Numbered from the stretch's first letter, positions 9,718 to 18,555 are shown. The stretch is 32,552 bases of DNA from a bacterium (GCA_020350885.1 CP070727.1:2352381-2384932); one strand, 5' to 3'. Numbers and translations: made by a program. The notes: generated by a model not told the origin, from the sequence alone.

Positions 9718-11283
9718 ATGATCGTATTTCGTTTCCTCGACTGGTTCTGGCTCTTCGCATTCCTCGTGCTCATGGTAGGGAGCGGAATACGATTCTACCG
9801 CCTCGGGAAACGGTCCGAGTCGGACTTCTTCCTTGCCGGGAGAGGGCTTCCCTGGTGGCTTCCGGCCTCATCGGTCTATGCCACCCACACGGCAACCGAC
9901 ACGCCGATGTGGGTTTCGGGTGTCGTCTACCGGTTCGGGTTCTCGGGGCTCTGGTACAGCTTCTATGCGGCCTGGTGTTCCATAAGCGCATTCGTCTCGA
10001 CGAAGATATTCCGGAGGTCGCTGGCCTACACACAGGCCGAGTGGCAGTCGCTCCGCTTCGGTGGTATGTCGGGGGAGCTGCTGAGGGGTTGGGTGGCCGG
10101 CTGGCAGGTTTTTCTGAACATGTTCATTCTCGGCTGGGTCGGGATCGCCATGGGGAAGGTCTGCGGTTTCGTCTTCGGCTGGCCCCTCTGGGTCGGGCTC
10201 ATCGCCTTTTCCTCCGCCTGCGCCATCTATGTGCTCACCGCGGGCTACTGGGGAGTGGTGATGGCCGACTTCCAGCAGGGTGTGATCGCCTTCATTGTGA
10301 TCGTGATCGTATCGATCTGGGGAATCATGGCCGCCGGGGGGCCTGCCGGAATCATAGAGCGGCTGCACGAGCTGGGTGCAGCGGATAAGCTCAGCCCCTT
10401 CAGCTTTACCGGCTTCCTCGAGGGCGATTTCCCGGTGGCGTGGTTTCTCACGATGCTCGTGATCGGGATCGTCGGTGGCCTCGGGATGGGTACCGCGATC
10501 GACTGGTTCCCCGAGGCCCAGCGGATCCAATCGGCCCGGACGGTGAAGGACGCCTCCTGGAGTATCTGGGCGGGCCAGGCACTGGTCGTCGTGCGGAACG
10601 CCCTCTGGGCGGCGGCGATCCTCGGCTTCTTTGTCCTCTATCCGGGCTTTACCAAGGTCGAAGAGTACGAGATGGCCTGGTTCCGGCTCGGTTTCGAGAA
10701 CCTGCCGGCGGGGATGATCGGATTCTTCTTCGCCGCGGTCGTTGCGATCCATATCTCGACGATCTCTACACATCTCAATCTCGGCGCGGTCTATATCACG
10801 AGAGACCTCTACCATCATTACATAAATCCGGGAGCGAAGCAGAACCAGCTCGTCTGGGTGGGCCGGGTGGCGACCCTGATCCTGCTTCTCGGCTCCTTCG
10901 TCTTTGGCTCGATCATGGAGAATATCACCGAGTGGCTGATCTTCGCCCTCTGGATCATGGTTGCCGGGATCTGGCTCCCGGGGATCCTTCAGGTCGTCTG
11001 GTGGCGGTTCAACGGGTGGGGGTATCTCGCAGCCTGGGTCTCGAACCTCGTCTTCTCGTGGCTCGTGGTCTGGGTCCTGCCGGCCTTCGGGGTCATACCC
11101 CACCTCAGGGACTACCAGCAGTTCTGGATCCTGATGCTCCTGGGCTGCGTGGTATTCATTCCCGTCACACTGCTCACGAAGCCGGAGGATATGGACCGGC
11201 TCGTAAGGTTCTATGTGATGTCCCGCCCCATCGGATGGTGGGGACCGGTAAGGAGGGAGGCCGAGCGGAGAGGATTGATCTGA
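9718..11283 (+). CDS. SSS-family sodium:solute symporter
   Basis: This 521-aa polytopic membrane protein has about 12-13 hydrophobic segments and the N-terminal signature of sodium:solute symporters (a YRLGKRSESDFFLAGRGLPWW stretch, then THTATDTPMWVSG, and FRRSLAYTQAEW). The ATG has GAGG 5 nt upstream and lies 12 nt after the GH92 stop, so the two are co-transcribed. Because it sits between an alpha-mannosidase and a beta-mannosidase, the likely cargo is mannose or a short manno-oligosaccharide carried with sodium. That is inference from context; SSS members also carry amino acids, sialic acid, nucleosides and vitamins. Confidence 0.9.
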   Translation: MIVFRFLDWFWLFAFLVLMVGSGIRFYRLGKRSESDFFLAGRGLPWWLPASSVYATHTATDTPMWVSGVVYRFGFSGLWYSFYAAWCSISAFVSTKIFRRSLAYTQAEWQSLRFGGMSGELLRGWVAGWQVFLNMFILGWVGIAMGKVCGFVFGWPLWVGLIAFSSACAIYVLTAGYWGVVMADFQQGVIAFIVIVIVSIWGIMAAGGPAGIIERLHELGAADKLSPFSFTGFLEGDFPVAWFLTMLVIGIVGGLGMGTAIDWFPEAQRIQSARTVKDASWSIWAGQALVVVRNALWAAAILGFFVLYPGFTKVEEYEMAWFRLGFENLPAGMIGFFFAAVVAIHISTISTHLNLGAVYITRDLYHHYINPGAKQNQLVWVGRVATLILLLGSFVFGSIMENITEWLIFALWIMVAGIWLPGILQVVWWRFNGWGYLAAWVSNLVFSWLVVWVLPAFGVIPHLRDYQQFWILMLLGCVVFIPVTLLTKPEDMDRLVRFYVMSRPIGWWGPVRREAERRGLI

Positions 11284-11363
11284 CGAAAGAAGGATTGCCG
11301 GGTTCATGGCTGCATACGAGGCACAGGAGATGTTCGGAAAGCGATTCGGGTAAGGAGGACGCC

Positions 11364-11654
11364 GTGGCTTTCATACGGAGGGTTTGGACGCCGAAGGAGG
11401 CGGAACACTGGACACGGGAGGATACGATCACCATCGTCATATCGCCTATTGTCTATATGCTTCTCATGATCGGCGGTGCGCTCGGTGCGATGCTGAGGCC
11501 GGTCGGATTCGTGCTGTTCGGTCTCGGTATCGTGCTGCTGCTCGTGATGATTTATATCATCAACCCCAAGCTCTCGGCGATCTCCGCCGGGTATGAAACG
11601 AAGCAGAAGGAATATCTCGAAGAGCTCGAGAGAAAGATACGCTGGGAGGATTGA
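11364..11654 (+). CDS. Small two-TM membrane protein with charged C-terminal helix (symporter-associated?)
   Basis: This 96-aa protein uses a GTG start with a strong AAGGAGG 5 nt upstream. Two hydrophobic segments (about 21-43 and 46-67) are separated by a short ARG-PRO turn, followed by a highly charged helix (about 76-94, KQKEYLEELERKIRW). I do not recognise a family. Small two-TM proteins encoded next to SSS symporters have precedents (YjcH with ActP, YhdT with PanF), so an accessory or assembly subunit of the symporter upstream is a reasonable guess. The stop is 1 nt from the next start. Confidence 0.8.
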   Translation: MAFIRRVWTPKEAEHWTREDTITIVISPIVYMLLMIGGALGAMLRPVGFVLFGLGIVLLLVMIYIINPKLSAISAGYETKQKEYLEELERKIRWED

Positions 11655-11655
11655 T

Positions 11656-11787
11656 ATGGGCACGGAGCTCAAGATGGTCATCGGCATGTCATTGGCGTAC
11701 GTGACCTCGTTTGCGGGGTTGCTGCTCGCCTACTTCTCGTACAAGAAGCACAAACGGGGCGGGGAGGTGGGCGGTGAGCACGAGTAG
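11656..11787 (+). CDS. Very small single-TM protein (43 aa)
   Basis: The ATG lies 1 nt after the preceding stop, with GGAGG about 7 nt upstream inside that gene's last codons, an arrangement typical of translational coupling. One hydrophobic segment (about 7-28, GMSLAYVTSFAGLLLAYFSY) is followed by a basic KKHKRGG and acidic tail, suggesting N-out/C-in insertion. No family is recognised. The end overlaps the next micro-gene by 14 nt. Confidence 0.65.
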   Translation: MGTELKMVIGMSLAYVTSFAGLLLAYFSYKKHKRGGEVGGEHE

Positions 11788-11887
11788 CGTTATATTCGGT
11801 ATCGTCGTACCGGGCGCCGTATTCGCCCTTTCCTACTACCTCACCCATCTGCTCTACAGGCACTTCGCCGGCAAACAGGACGACTGA
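11774..11887 (+). CDS. Very small single-TM protein (37 aa)
   Basis: A GTG start overlaps the previous gene, with GGAGGTGG just upstream. The product has one hydrophobic segment (about 6-28, VIFGIVVPGAVFALSYYLTHLL) and a short KQDD tail. It ends 4 nt before the beta-mannosidase start. Such a short frame could be chance, but its position, ribosome-binding site and membrane-like composition in a tightly packed operon support a real gene. Confidence 0.55.
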   Translation: MSTSSVIFGIVVPGAVFALSYYLTHLLYRHFAGKQDD

Positions 11888-11891
11888 GCTG

Positions 11892-14504
11892 GTGCGCCGG
11901 TTATCCTCGTTCATACTGTGTGTTTGTATCGTACCGGTATCCCTGCTGGTATCGTGTGAGTGTGGAGAACGCCGTGTGGTACGCATCGAGCTCGATCGGG
12001 ATTGGCGTTTCCGGAAGGTCGGATCCGGGCCGTGGTATCCGGCACGTGTCCCTGGTTGCGTGCACACGGACCTGTTGGCAAATGGATTGATCGAGGATCC
12101 TTTCTACCGTGACAACGAACATGCTCTCCAGTGGATCGAGAATGAGGATTGGGAGTATGAAACCGTTATCGAGGCGGACGATCGCCTTCTGGATAACGAG
12201 GGACTCGAATTGAGCTTCGAGGGGCTCGATACATATGCCGATGTGTACCTGAACGACTCACTGCTTCTCAGAACCGACAACATGTTCCGCCGGTGGCGGG
12301 TACCGTGCGGGGGGCATCTATGGCGGGGAACGAACACACTCAGGATCAGTTTCCGCTCTCCCATCGAGGAAGCCCTTCCGGTGTACCGAGCGCTCGGCCA
12401 CGAGCTCCCGGGCGGCTCGAAGGTTGTCACGAGGAAGGCGGGCTACCACTACGGCTGGGACTGGGCTCCGCGTTTTGTCACCTCGGGTATCTGGCGCCCC
12501 GCCTTTCTTGTTGCGTGGGACGGGGCCAGGATCACCGATCTCCAGGTGTTTCAATCGAGTCTCACGGGGGAATGTGCAACCTGTTCGGTAACCGTCGAGA
12601 TCGAGTCGATTGTGCCGCAGGACTGCGAGGTCTCCATTTCACTTGGAGGAACCGGAGATACCGGTGTGACGGGGTGCGATGTTCTTGAGAAGGACTCTCG
12701 GGGTACGGTTCGCCGGACCGCGCGGCTCGCCCCGGGTACAAATGAGGTAGCTCTTAATCTCGAGATTCCGGATCCCATTCTCTGGTGGACGCACGATCTC
12801 GGCGGGCAGTTTCTCTACACGGTCAAGGCGGAGCTGCGGCTCGCAGGTGCAACGGTCGATGCCGCCGAACGGAGGGTGGGCCTTCGGACTATCGAGGTGG
12901 TCGCCGAGCCCGACGAAGACGGTGAGACATTTTACTTCCGACTAAACGGCGTACCGGTCTTCATGAAGGGGGCGAATCTCATCCCCCTGGACTGCTTTCT
13001 CGATCGAGTCACGCCGGAACGGTACGAGGCCCTCGTACGGGATGCCACCCTCGCCAACATGAACATGCTCCGTATCTGGGGCGGCGGAATATATGAGAAC
13101 GATCGCCTGTACGACCTCTGCGACGAGCACGGCATACTGGTGTGGCAGGATTTCATGTTCGCCTGCGCGATGTATCCGGGCACGGATACCTTCCTCGCCA
13201 ATGTTGCGCATGAGGCCCGGCACAACATCCGGCGCCTCAGAAACCATCCCTGCATCGCCCTCTGGTGCGGCAACAACGAGATCGACGAGGCGTGGCACAA
13301 CTGGGGGTGGCAGGCCGGATACAATCCCGCCGAACGCGCCACGATCCGGACCGGATACGAGAAACTCTTCCTCGAGATCCTGCCGGGGGCAGTCGCTGCG
13401 TACGATCCCGGCCGTTTCTACTGGCCCTCATCACCCAGGTTCGGACGAGCGGACCCCCGGAGCCTCACCGAGGGGGATGCCCACTACTGGGGAGTCTGGC
13501 ACGACGGCGAGCCCTTCGAAGTCTTCGACGAGAAGGTCGGAAGGTTCATGAGCGAGTACGGCTTTCAATCCTTTCCAGCATTCGAGACGGTCGAGAGCTT
13601 TACGCTTCCCACCGACAGGGGTATCGAAACGGCGGTCATGCGCTCGCACCAGAAACACCCTCGCGGGAACGAGCTCATTCTGGACTACATGAACCGGTAC
13701 TACCGTCGGCCGAAAGACTTCACCTCATTCGTATACGTAAGCCAGCTCCTCCAGGCCGAAGGTATCCGCAGGGGAATCGAAGCGCATCGCAGAGCCACAC
13801 CCTACTGCATGGGCTCCCTCTACTGGCAGCTCAACGATTGCTGGCCCGTCGCATCGTGGTCGAGCATAGATTACGGAGGCAGGTGGAAGGCCCTCCATTA
13901 CAGGGTGCGGGAGCTTTTCGAGGACGTGCTGCTCTCTGTTGTGGAGGATGGTGAATCGATTTCCGTTCATGTAGTCTCGGACCGACTGCAGACGATCGCC
14001 GGCACGATAGAAATGCAACTTCTCGATTTTTCCGGAAATCTGCTTTGGGGAGATATGGTGCGTGTCACGGTGGCGGAACGTTCGAGCCGGTCGTATGCAC
14101 GGATTGCCGGCATCACGCTCCTATCGGGCCGGGATAGGCGATCGCTGGTCTTCGTCGCTTCCCTCTACGAAGGTTCGAGCCGGGTTGCGCGTTCACTTCA
14201 TTATTTCGTGCCCCCGAAGGAGCTCGAGCTGAGGGCGGCGGCCATCCAAACGGAGATCCATCCCGTTCATCACGGGTACTCGATCGGGCTTACGACAGGG
14301 AAGCTTGCGAAAAACGTATATCTGTCACTCGAGGGCGCGGAGTGCTCCTTTTCGGATAATTATTTCGATCTTCTGCCCGGTGAGAAGATTCTAGTGAGCC
14401 TCGTGACAGAAGAACGTCATATAGACATACCGGGTCGGTTACGTGTCACGTCACTGGTTGATACGTACCGGGTGTCATCCGATCGCGCGCCGGTTCCTGA
14501 GTAG
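11892..14504 (+). CDS. GH2-family beta-mannosidase, probable lipoprotein
   Basis: This 870-aa protein is the usual length for GH2 beta-mannosidases. The GTG start is 4 nt after the preceding stop; the ribosome-binding site is weak (AGGA about 13 nt upstream), fitting translational coupling. A lipoprotein signal ends in LVSC (Cys22). Domain order is the GH2 sugar-binding jelly roll (about 30-200, RDWRFRKVG and VPGCVHTDLLANGLIEDPF), an Ig-like domain, the TIM barrel (about 320-620), and C-terminal beta domains. The acid/base is Glu463 in WCGNNEIDEAW and the nucleophile Glu555 in MSEYGFQSFP. It releases beta-linked mannose from the non-reducing end (family knowledge). With the GH92 enzyme it could complete trimming of the Man-beta-GlcNAc core of N-glycans or of beta-mannosides. 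Confidence 0.93.
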   Translation: MRRLSSFILCVCIVPVSLLVSCECGERRVVRIELDRDWRFRKVGSGPWYPARVPGCVHTDLLANGLIEDPFYRDNEHALQWIENEDWEYETVIEADDRLLDNEGLELSFEGLDTYADVYLNDSLLLRTDNMFRRWRVPCGGHLWRGTNTLRISFRSPIEEALPVYRALGHELPGGSKVVTRKAGYHYGWDWAPRFVTSGIWRPAFLVAWDGARITDLQVFQSSLTGECATCSVTVEIESIVPQDCEVSISLGGTGDTGVTGCDVLEKDSRGTVRRTARLAPGTNEVALNLEIPDPILWWTHDLGGQFLYTVKAELRLAGATVDAAERRVGLRTIEVVAEPDEDGETFYFRLNGVPVFMKGANLIPLDCFLDRVTPERYEALVRDATLANMNMLRIWGGGIYENDRLYDLCDEHGILVWQDFMFACAMYPGTDTFLANVAHEARHNIRRLRNHPCIALWCGNNEIDEAWHNWGWQAGYNPAERATIRTGYEKLFLEILPGAVAAYDPGRFYWPSSPRFGRADPRSLTEGDAHYWGVWHDGEPFEVFDEKVGRFMSEYGFQSFPAFETVESFTLPTDRGIETAVMRSHQKHPRGNELILDYMNRYYRRPKDFTSFVYVSQLLQAEGIRRGIEAHRRATPYCMGSLYWQLNDCWPVASWSSIDYGGRWKALHYRVRELFEDVLLSVVEDGESISVHVVSDRLQTIAGTIEMQLLDFSGNLLWGDMVRVTVAERSSRSYARIAGITLLSGRDRRSLVFVASLYEGSSRVARSLHYFVPPKELELRAAAIQTEIHPVHHGYSIGLTTGKLAKNVYLSLEGAECSFSDNYFDLLPGEKILVSLVTEERHIDIPGRLRVTSLVDTYRVSSDRAPVPE

Positions 14505-14574
14505 GATGTTGCGGATTAAGGTAAATCGCCGCTGCACGCCTCATTGGGTGTTCCAACAAAGCCACGGTACTTTG

Positions 14575-15213
14575 CTACATTAAGCTTATCATGGCCAAGG
14601 CCTGGAACGTCAGCCATCCACGAAACGTTTCGAGGTTCGCCCATCCGATGTCATCACCGACGGAGAAGATGCTGTACTTTGCCTTCAACCCAATATTGAT
14701 CATATCCGATACGGGATATGCAAAACCTGCATTGACATAACCACCGATTTTGTTTTCCCAGTCGAAGGCCGTTGTTACGGCATAGTTGAACTGATCCACG
14801 ATCTGCGGCATATCGGCCATGAACAGTCCGACCCCGATCCCGCCGAAGAAGATGGCTTTGTCCATAGCCCCCGCACTCATGCGTAACTCACCGCAAATCG
14901 AGATAACCGAGAAGTTACCTTCGACGGTGAAATCGGAGGGGGCCGAGATGTATTCGAGAAGATGTTCCTCATCCAGGCTCATCCTGGAATAGCCGATACA
15001 CAATCCCGCGGATGTGAACGGAGTGATCTCCAGAAACGCCCCTGCATTGATGCCGAATCCGACGCGCCAGAACTCGTTCAGAGATCCGGTCGGGCTGTCC
15101 ATGCCGAAACTCAGCTCGAATTGCGTTTCGGCCAAAGCTGGTAATGAGAGAAGAAGGATTGTGATCGCGAGCACTCCGAGTACCTTGACCGACTTTGTAC
15201 TCATCATGATCAT
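14575..15213 (-). CDS. Small outer-membrane beta-barrel protein
   Basis: This 212-aa protein has a Sec signal (about 1-29, ending LPALAE), then alternating amphipathic beta strands (FELSFGMDSPTG, GINAGAFLEIT, GGYVNAGFAYPVS, INIGLKAKYSIFS) and an aromatic strand-rich end. This pattern fits an eight-stranded OmpW- or OmpA-like barrel. Two starts are possible: the ATG at 15213 with GGAGG only 3 nt away, or the ATG at 15207 with better spacing. It is last in the five-gene envelope operon, 11 nt after the YcfL-like gene. No specific function can be read. Confidence 0.7.
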   Translation of the reverse strand: MIMMSTKSVKVLGVLAITILLLSLPALAETQFELSFGMDSPTGSLNEFWRVGFGINAGAFLEITPFTSAGLCIGYSRMSLDEEHLLEYISAPSDFTVEGNFSVISICGELRMSAGAMDKAIFFGGIGVGLFMADMPQIVDQFNYAVTTAFDWENKIGGYVNAGFAYPVSDMINIGLKAKYSIFSVGDDIGWANLETFRGWLTFQALAMISLM

Positions 15214-15224
15214 GTACCTCCCGG

Positions 15225-15665
15225 TTAATGTTTCGCCTTACCCAACCTGATATGAAACTGGTAACTGATCCCGGATTTCTTGGGACACAATCTGTGATAG
15301 TGGTAGTCCTCGTGGGGGTTGATTGAGACCGGATCCCAAAGATCGCCGGGAGTTTCGATCGTTGCGCCGTATTTATCCTTGAAATAGGTTCTAATTTCGA
15401 TAAAGAGCGTTTTTCCTCCCCGGTTTCTCAGTATGATGTGGGGCTCCATGAATCCATTCTTGATATCGACCCACTCCTTCTGCCTCGAGAGTTGCGTTGT
15501 CACACCGTGGTCGAGCATCACAACGGTTTCTGTGTCGAGAACCATGTTCTCCTTCGGCGGCTTCGGCCTCGAGGGGGCGCAGCCGTTGAGCAGCAGTGGT
15601 GCGGCGAGCAGCAGGACGAGAATGATGGCGTTACCGTTTCGAAATGTATTCCGTAATACGAACAT
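15225..15665 (-). CDS. YcfL-like (DUF1425) lipoprotein
   Basis: The start at 15665 is preferred to a longer frame that overlaps the upstream gene, because AAGGAG sits 8 nt before it and a lipoprotein signal follows (LLLNGC, Cys29); the product is 146 aa. The mature part has a short beta-sandwich pattern with an RNRGGKTLFIEIRTYFKDKYG core and a WDPVSINPHEDY turn, resembling YcfL. In Gammaproteobacteria ycfL neighbours lpoB, and the LpoB-like gene two positions upstream here strengthens the call. The molecular role is unknown. Confidence 0.65.
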   Translation of the reverse strand: MFVLRNTFRNGNAIILVLLLAAPLLLNGCAPSRPKPPKENMVLDTETVVMLDHGVTTQLSRQKEWVDIKNGFMEPHIILRNRGGKTLFIEIRTYFKDKYGATIETPGDLWDPVSINPHEDYHYHRLCPKKSGISYQFHIRLGKAKH

Positions 15666-15717
15666 TACTCCTACTCCTTTGGAATGAATGAATTGCCACT
15701 CATATCTCTCTCGTTCA

Positions 15718-16947
15718 CTATTCTCTCTGTTTGCACAGGATGCCACAAGATGTCATTACAACAAGGGTCCGTTTCTTCTCGTCGACCGGGATTGCATCCC
15801 ATGATTTCGAACATGCAGAGAGCATGTTGTTATTATAGTCGTATGCCTGCAGCCTGAGGGAATGTGTTCCCTCCCCGGCGGGGTAGTATCCTATGTAAGA
15901 CCATCCATGCATCGTAGGCCAGTACCGTACATCAGCCTTCGTTTCAGGCGCGAACAAACCGAGGACAGGTATCTTCTTCATCCCTTCCGCTACAACGGCC
16001 CGCGTCGCCTGCTGCCTCATTTCGTCGGAGAGGCCGCCCTGATCCTTAAAATGGTTATGCATATGATCTGCAAGGAACATGTTGAAGTAGGTCGCAGCCG
16101 TATCGCACGACATCTGCCAGCACGATGCGGGACAATTCGTTTCTGTCCGGCTTCTGAAGGCACCCACGATATCATCGGCCGTGACGGGTGAGGGCCTGCC
16201 CGAGAGCACAACCAGTACGATTCCCTGATCCGGATTCTCCTTGATCTCTTCGAAGTACTCCCCGTCCACCCTCTTCTCGATCTCTTCGAGGATCTGGGGG
16301 ATGTTTGCCTCCCTACCGCGCTTCTTCAGGGCTGCATAGAGTGCGATGTAACCGGGAACGAGGCCTTTCGATGACTCCACAGCCCTCCGGTATGCGGCTA
16401 TCGCATCATCGGGTTCATTGAGCCGCTCGTAGCATTCGCCCAAGAGGAAGTTCGTTAATGCCATATCGCCGTGCCGGACTTCTTCCTTGCTCAGATCCTC
16501 CTCGGTGCTCCTCTTGAAAGCCCGCCAGGCGTTTTTGTAGTCCCCGAGCATGTAGTAGGATAGGCCGAGATAAAGGTAGGCGACACTCACCTCGACGGGA
16601 TCGCCGACATACTTCTGATCCCCGGAGGAGGTCAGGATGGCTTTCGTCGTTTCCCCTGCATCATGGATCGCTTCCTTGTCCTTCACGCTCTTCAGGAAGA
16701 GTTCGGCGGCCCCTTCATAGTTACCCTGCGCGAACCGGTATACACCCATATCCCACAGGTAGAGGTTTGTCATCTTGCCGTCCTTCTCCGCTTCCTTCTC
16801 GTATAGCGGAGCAAGAGTCGATTCAGCGGTGAACGGATCACCCGCATAATACTCCCCTTCGGCCTTTATATATGGATTCATCGGGGCACAGCCGGCGAGC
16901 GCAAGAGATGCAAGCGAGATGAAAAGGATACTGTGTCGTATCAGCAT
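15718..16947 (-). CDS. TPR-containing COG3014-like lipoprotein
   Basis: This 409-aa protein has a clear lipoprotein signal (LALAGC, Cys20). About 35-235 consists of TPR-like helical repeats (FAQGNYEGAAELFLKSV, YMLGDYKNAWRAFKRS, RLNEPDDAIAAYRRAV). A C-terminal domain (about 245-400) contains VLVVLSGRPSPV, DVRYWPTMHGW and HSLRLQAYDYN. The pattern and the neighbourhood with LpoB- and YcfL-like genes match the COG3014 family of uncharacterised lipoproteins. It starts 18 nt after the LpoB-like gene. TPRs suggest a protein-binding scaffold at the outer membrane. Confidence 0.7.
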   Translation of the reverse strand: MLIRHSILFISLASLALAGCAPMNPYIKAEGEYYAGDPFTAESTLAPLYEKEAEKDGKMTNLYLWDMGVYRFAQGNYEGAAELFLKSVKDKEAIHDAGETTKAILTSSGDQKYVGDPVEVSVAYLYLGLSYYMLGDYKNAWRAFKRSTEEDLSKEEVRHGDMALTNFLLGECYERLNEPDDAIAAYRRAVESSKGLVPGYIALYAALKKRGREANIPQILEEIEKRVDGEYFEEIKENPDQGIVLVVLSGRPSPVTADDIVGAFRSRTETNCPASCWQMSCDTAATYFNMFLADHMHNHFKDQGGLSDEMRQQATRAVVAEGMKKIPVLGLFAPETKADVRYWPTMHGWSYIGYYPAGEGTHSLRLQAYDYNNNMLSACSKSWDAIPVDEKKRTLVVMTSCGILCKQRE

Positions 16948-16965
16948 TTTGGTTCCCTTCTGCGA

Positions 16966-17568
16966 CTACTGCATCCAGCCTTTCCCGGACGCCTTCCTGA
17001 TATCGTTATTCGAGATCCATACGATTGTATTGCGTTCCGAATCCACGAGCCTGAGCGACAACTTGTAGTAACGCTGGTCCGTTCTGCGGGTCACAGTGCG
17101 GATCGAGGTCAGCTCCCCGGTCATGAGCAGCCTGACGCCGGCTGCCTTGCCGAGCTGCGTCGCCTCGGCCTGCGATACAATGCCGTCCTCCGCCAGTTCG
17201 TATTCCCTAATGGTCTCGTCCAGCAGGCTTCTATCGACGAATTCGAAGGTGCCGGAACCACTGTTGATGATGGCTTCCGTGATCTTCTCGCCGAACAGGG
17301 CATCGGTATCGATGAATTCCGTCGTGTTGTTCTCGATCTCCAACAGGGAGATTGTGATCGGCTTCTCGTATCGCTCGATGAAATCCGAGGCCAGGAGCTC
17401 ACCGATGATCTTCTCAGAAAGCATCTTGATATCGGTGTCGCTCACCCCCGGTGTCAGATCGTCGATTGTGTCGGTCCTCTGGTACTTCGACGTTCCGGCA
17501 CAACCGCTTAGCACGAGTGCTGCGGCTACAAGACCGATGAGCAGAACATAGTACTTCCTTATGTCCAT
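16966..17568 (-). CDS. LpoB-like lipoprotein (penicillin-binding-protein activator family)
   Basis: This 200-aa protein has AAGGAGGG 7 nt before the ATG and a lipoprotein signal (LVLSGC, Cys23). The mature domain follows the LpoB/CsgG-like alpha/beta pattern: ITISLLEIENNTTEFID, FEFVDRSLLDETIREY, QLGKAAGVRLLMTGEL, YKLSLRLVDSERNTIVW. In Escherichia coli LpoB activates PBP1B from the outer membrane, but many distant members are only structurally related, and no penicillin-binding protein is encoded here. The long Pro-rich linker of E. coli LpoB is absent. It may instead serve a secretion or envelope complex with its operon partners. Confidence 0.75.
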   Translation of the reverse strand: MDIRKYYVLLIGLVAAALVLSGCAGTSKYQRTDTIDDLTPGVSDTDIKMLSEKIIGELLASDFIERYEKPITISLLEIENNTTEFIDTDALFGEKITEAIINSGSGTFEFVDRSLLDETIREYELAEDGIVSQAEATQLGKAAGVRLLMTGELTSIRTVTRRTDQRYYKLSLRLVDSERNTIVWISNNDIRKASGKGWMQ

Positions 17569-17604
17569 AAGGTTACCCTCCTTACCGAAGTGCCTAGTGT
17601 TTTG

Positions 17605-18291
17605 TTATTTTGAGAGCGCCTGCGTTGCATCCTTGCCTATGTGCCCGGAGAGTTTCGATACGGCTTTATCGAATGCGATACGCGCATCGAATCCGTTCTT
17701 TATGTCCTGGTACGTCTTTGCCCAGATGATGGTATTCTCGGCGACATCGATCAGACGTATATTTCCGAGCACCGTTACGGAGAGTAATCTCCCATCCGGA
17801 TTGAGCTTCTTGTTCCCCACCTTCTTTACTATGCCGTCGAATGAGCCGATGAGCACATACGTCATCGTATTCTTCCTGGCTTCGGCAAGTACCACGTCCT
17901 GATCGATGTGCCAGGTCAGATCCTTGAATTTGATGTCGTCATCGGCGAAGGTGATCGAGGGAGCGGAAATGACGTTACCCGTAAGCCATGTGCTTATCGC
18001 TGTTACGGTAACCTTCCGGTCCTCTGTCATCTTTTCCAGGATTCCTACCGTCTCATTCGATTCCAGCGGCACCTTGTCGAATACCATCACCTTGTCGAAT
18101 ACCTTCAGCAGCTTGTTGCTCAGCTCCGTGCCTGCGGTAGAGGATGTCGTGTGGTATCCCTCGATATTCTCGTAGAGGTAGATACCCAATGATGATTTCG
18201 TGGTTGCCGGGCAGGAGGAAGCCGCACATAATGCCAACAAGACTGCACAACCGAGGATTGCGATCTTTACCTTTCCGCATTGTATCGTCAT
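17605..18291 (-). CDS. CsgG-like/curli-assembly-related lipoprotein
   Basis: The start at 18291 is chosen because AAGGAG lies 6 nt upstream; the longer frame to 18360 has no such site. The 228-aa product has a hydrophobic leader and a probable lipobox (ASSC, Cys27). Features of the CsgG-like fold are TYVLIGSFDGIVKK, SVTVLGNIRLIDVAENTIIWAKTYQD and a terminal helix DARIAFDKAVSKLSGHIG. CsgG proper is an outer-membrane secretion pore for curli, but this length and the neighbouring LpoB-like gene mean that only the fold, not pore formation, can be claimed. First gene of the five-gene operon, 36 nt before the LpoB-like gene. Confidence 0.6.
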   Translation of the reverse strand: MTIQCGKVKIAILGCAVLLALCAASSCPATTKSSLGIYLYENIEGYHTTSSTAGTELSNKLLKVFDKVMVFDKVPLESNETVGILEKMTEDRKVTVTAISTWLTGNVISAPSITFADDDIKFKDLTWHIDQDVVLAEARKNTMTYVLIGSFDGIVKKVGNKKLNPDGRLLSVTVLGNIRLIDVAENTIIWAKTYQDIKNGFDARIAFDKAVSKLSGHIGKDATQALSK

Positions 18292-18339
18292 GCCGCACTC
18301 CTTGCTGGAATTTTGATCGATTGACGAGATTTCGAGCCC

Positions 18340-18368
18340 AGTGTCATCGAGTTCAACCACTTTGTCAA
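18340..18368 (-). promoter_or_regulatory. Possible promoter for the envelope operon
   Basis: A perfect TTGACA (-35, 18363-18368 on the minus strand) is followed after 17 nt by GACACT, a poor -10. It lies about 50 nt upstream of the CsgG-like start. The -35 match is strong but the weak -10 makes this tentative. Confidence 0.3.
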
Positions 18369-18555
18369 GCGATAATCACTATCGAACAAAACTCTAACGT
18401 CGATACCTTGCTTGTGCAGGTGTATTTCTTTAAAAAGAGATGCGAAAGCTAGTTGTTACTGAGTAACCAGGTCGGCATAACTGATTGTGAAAAAGGGAGC
18501 TGGATCGCCGAGCCGCTGTAACGTTATAGAGTAATGCAAGTTATCCAACAATGTA

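Noticed and set aside
9868..11307. 479-aa open frame on the minus strand
   Set aside because: It is antisense to the symporter; its composition is extremely charged and Pro/Asp-rich, typical of a shadow of a membrane-protein gene.
14505..14574. Bidirectional terminator between the converging mannosidase and envelope operons
   Set aside because: Only weak 5-bp stems without T tracts are present.
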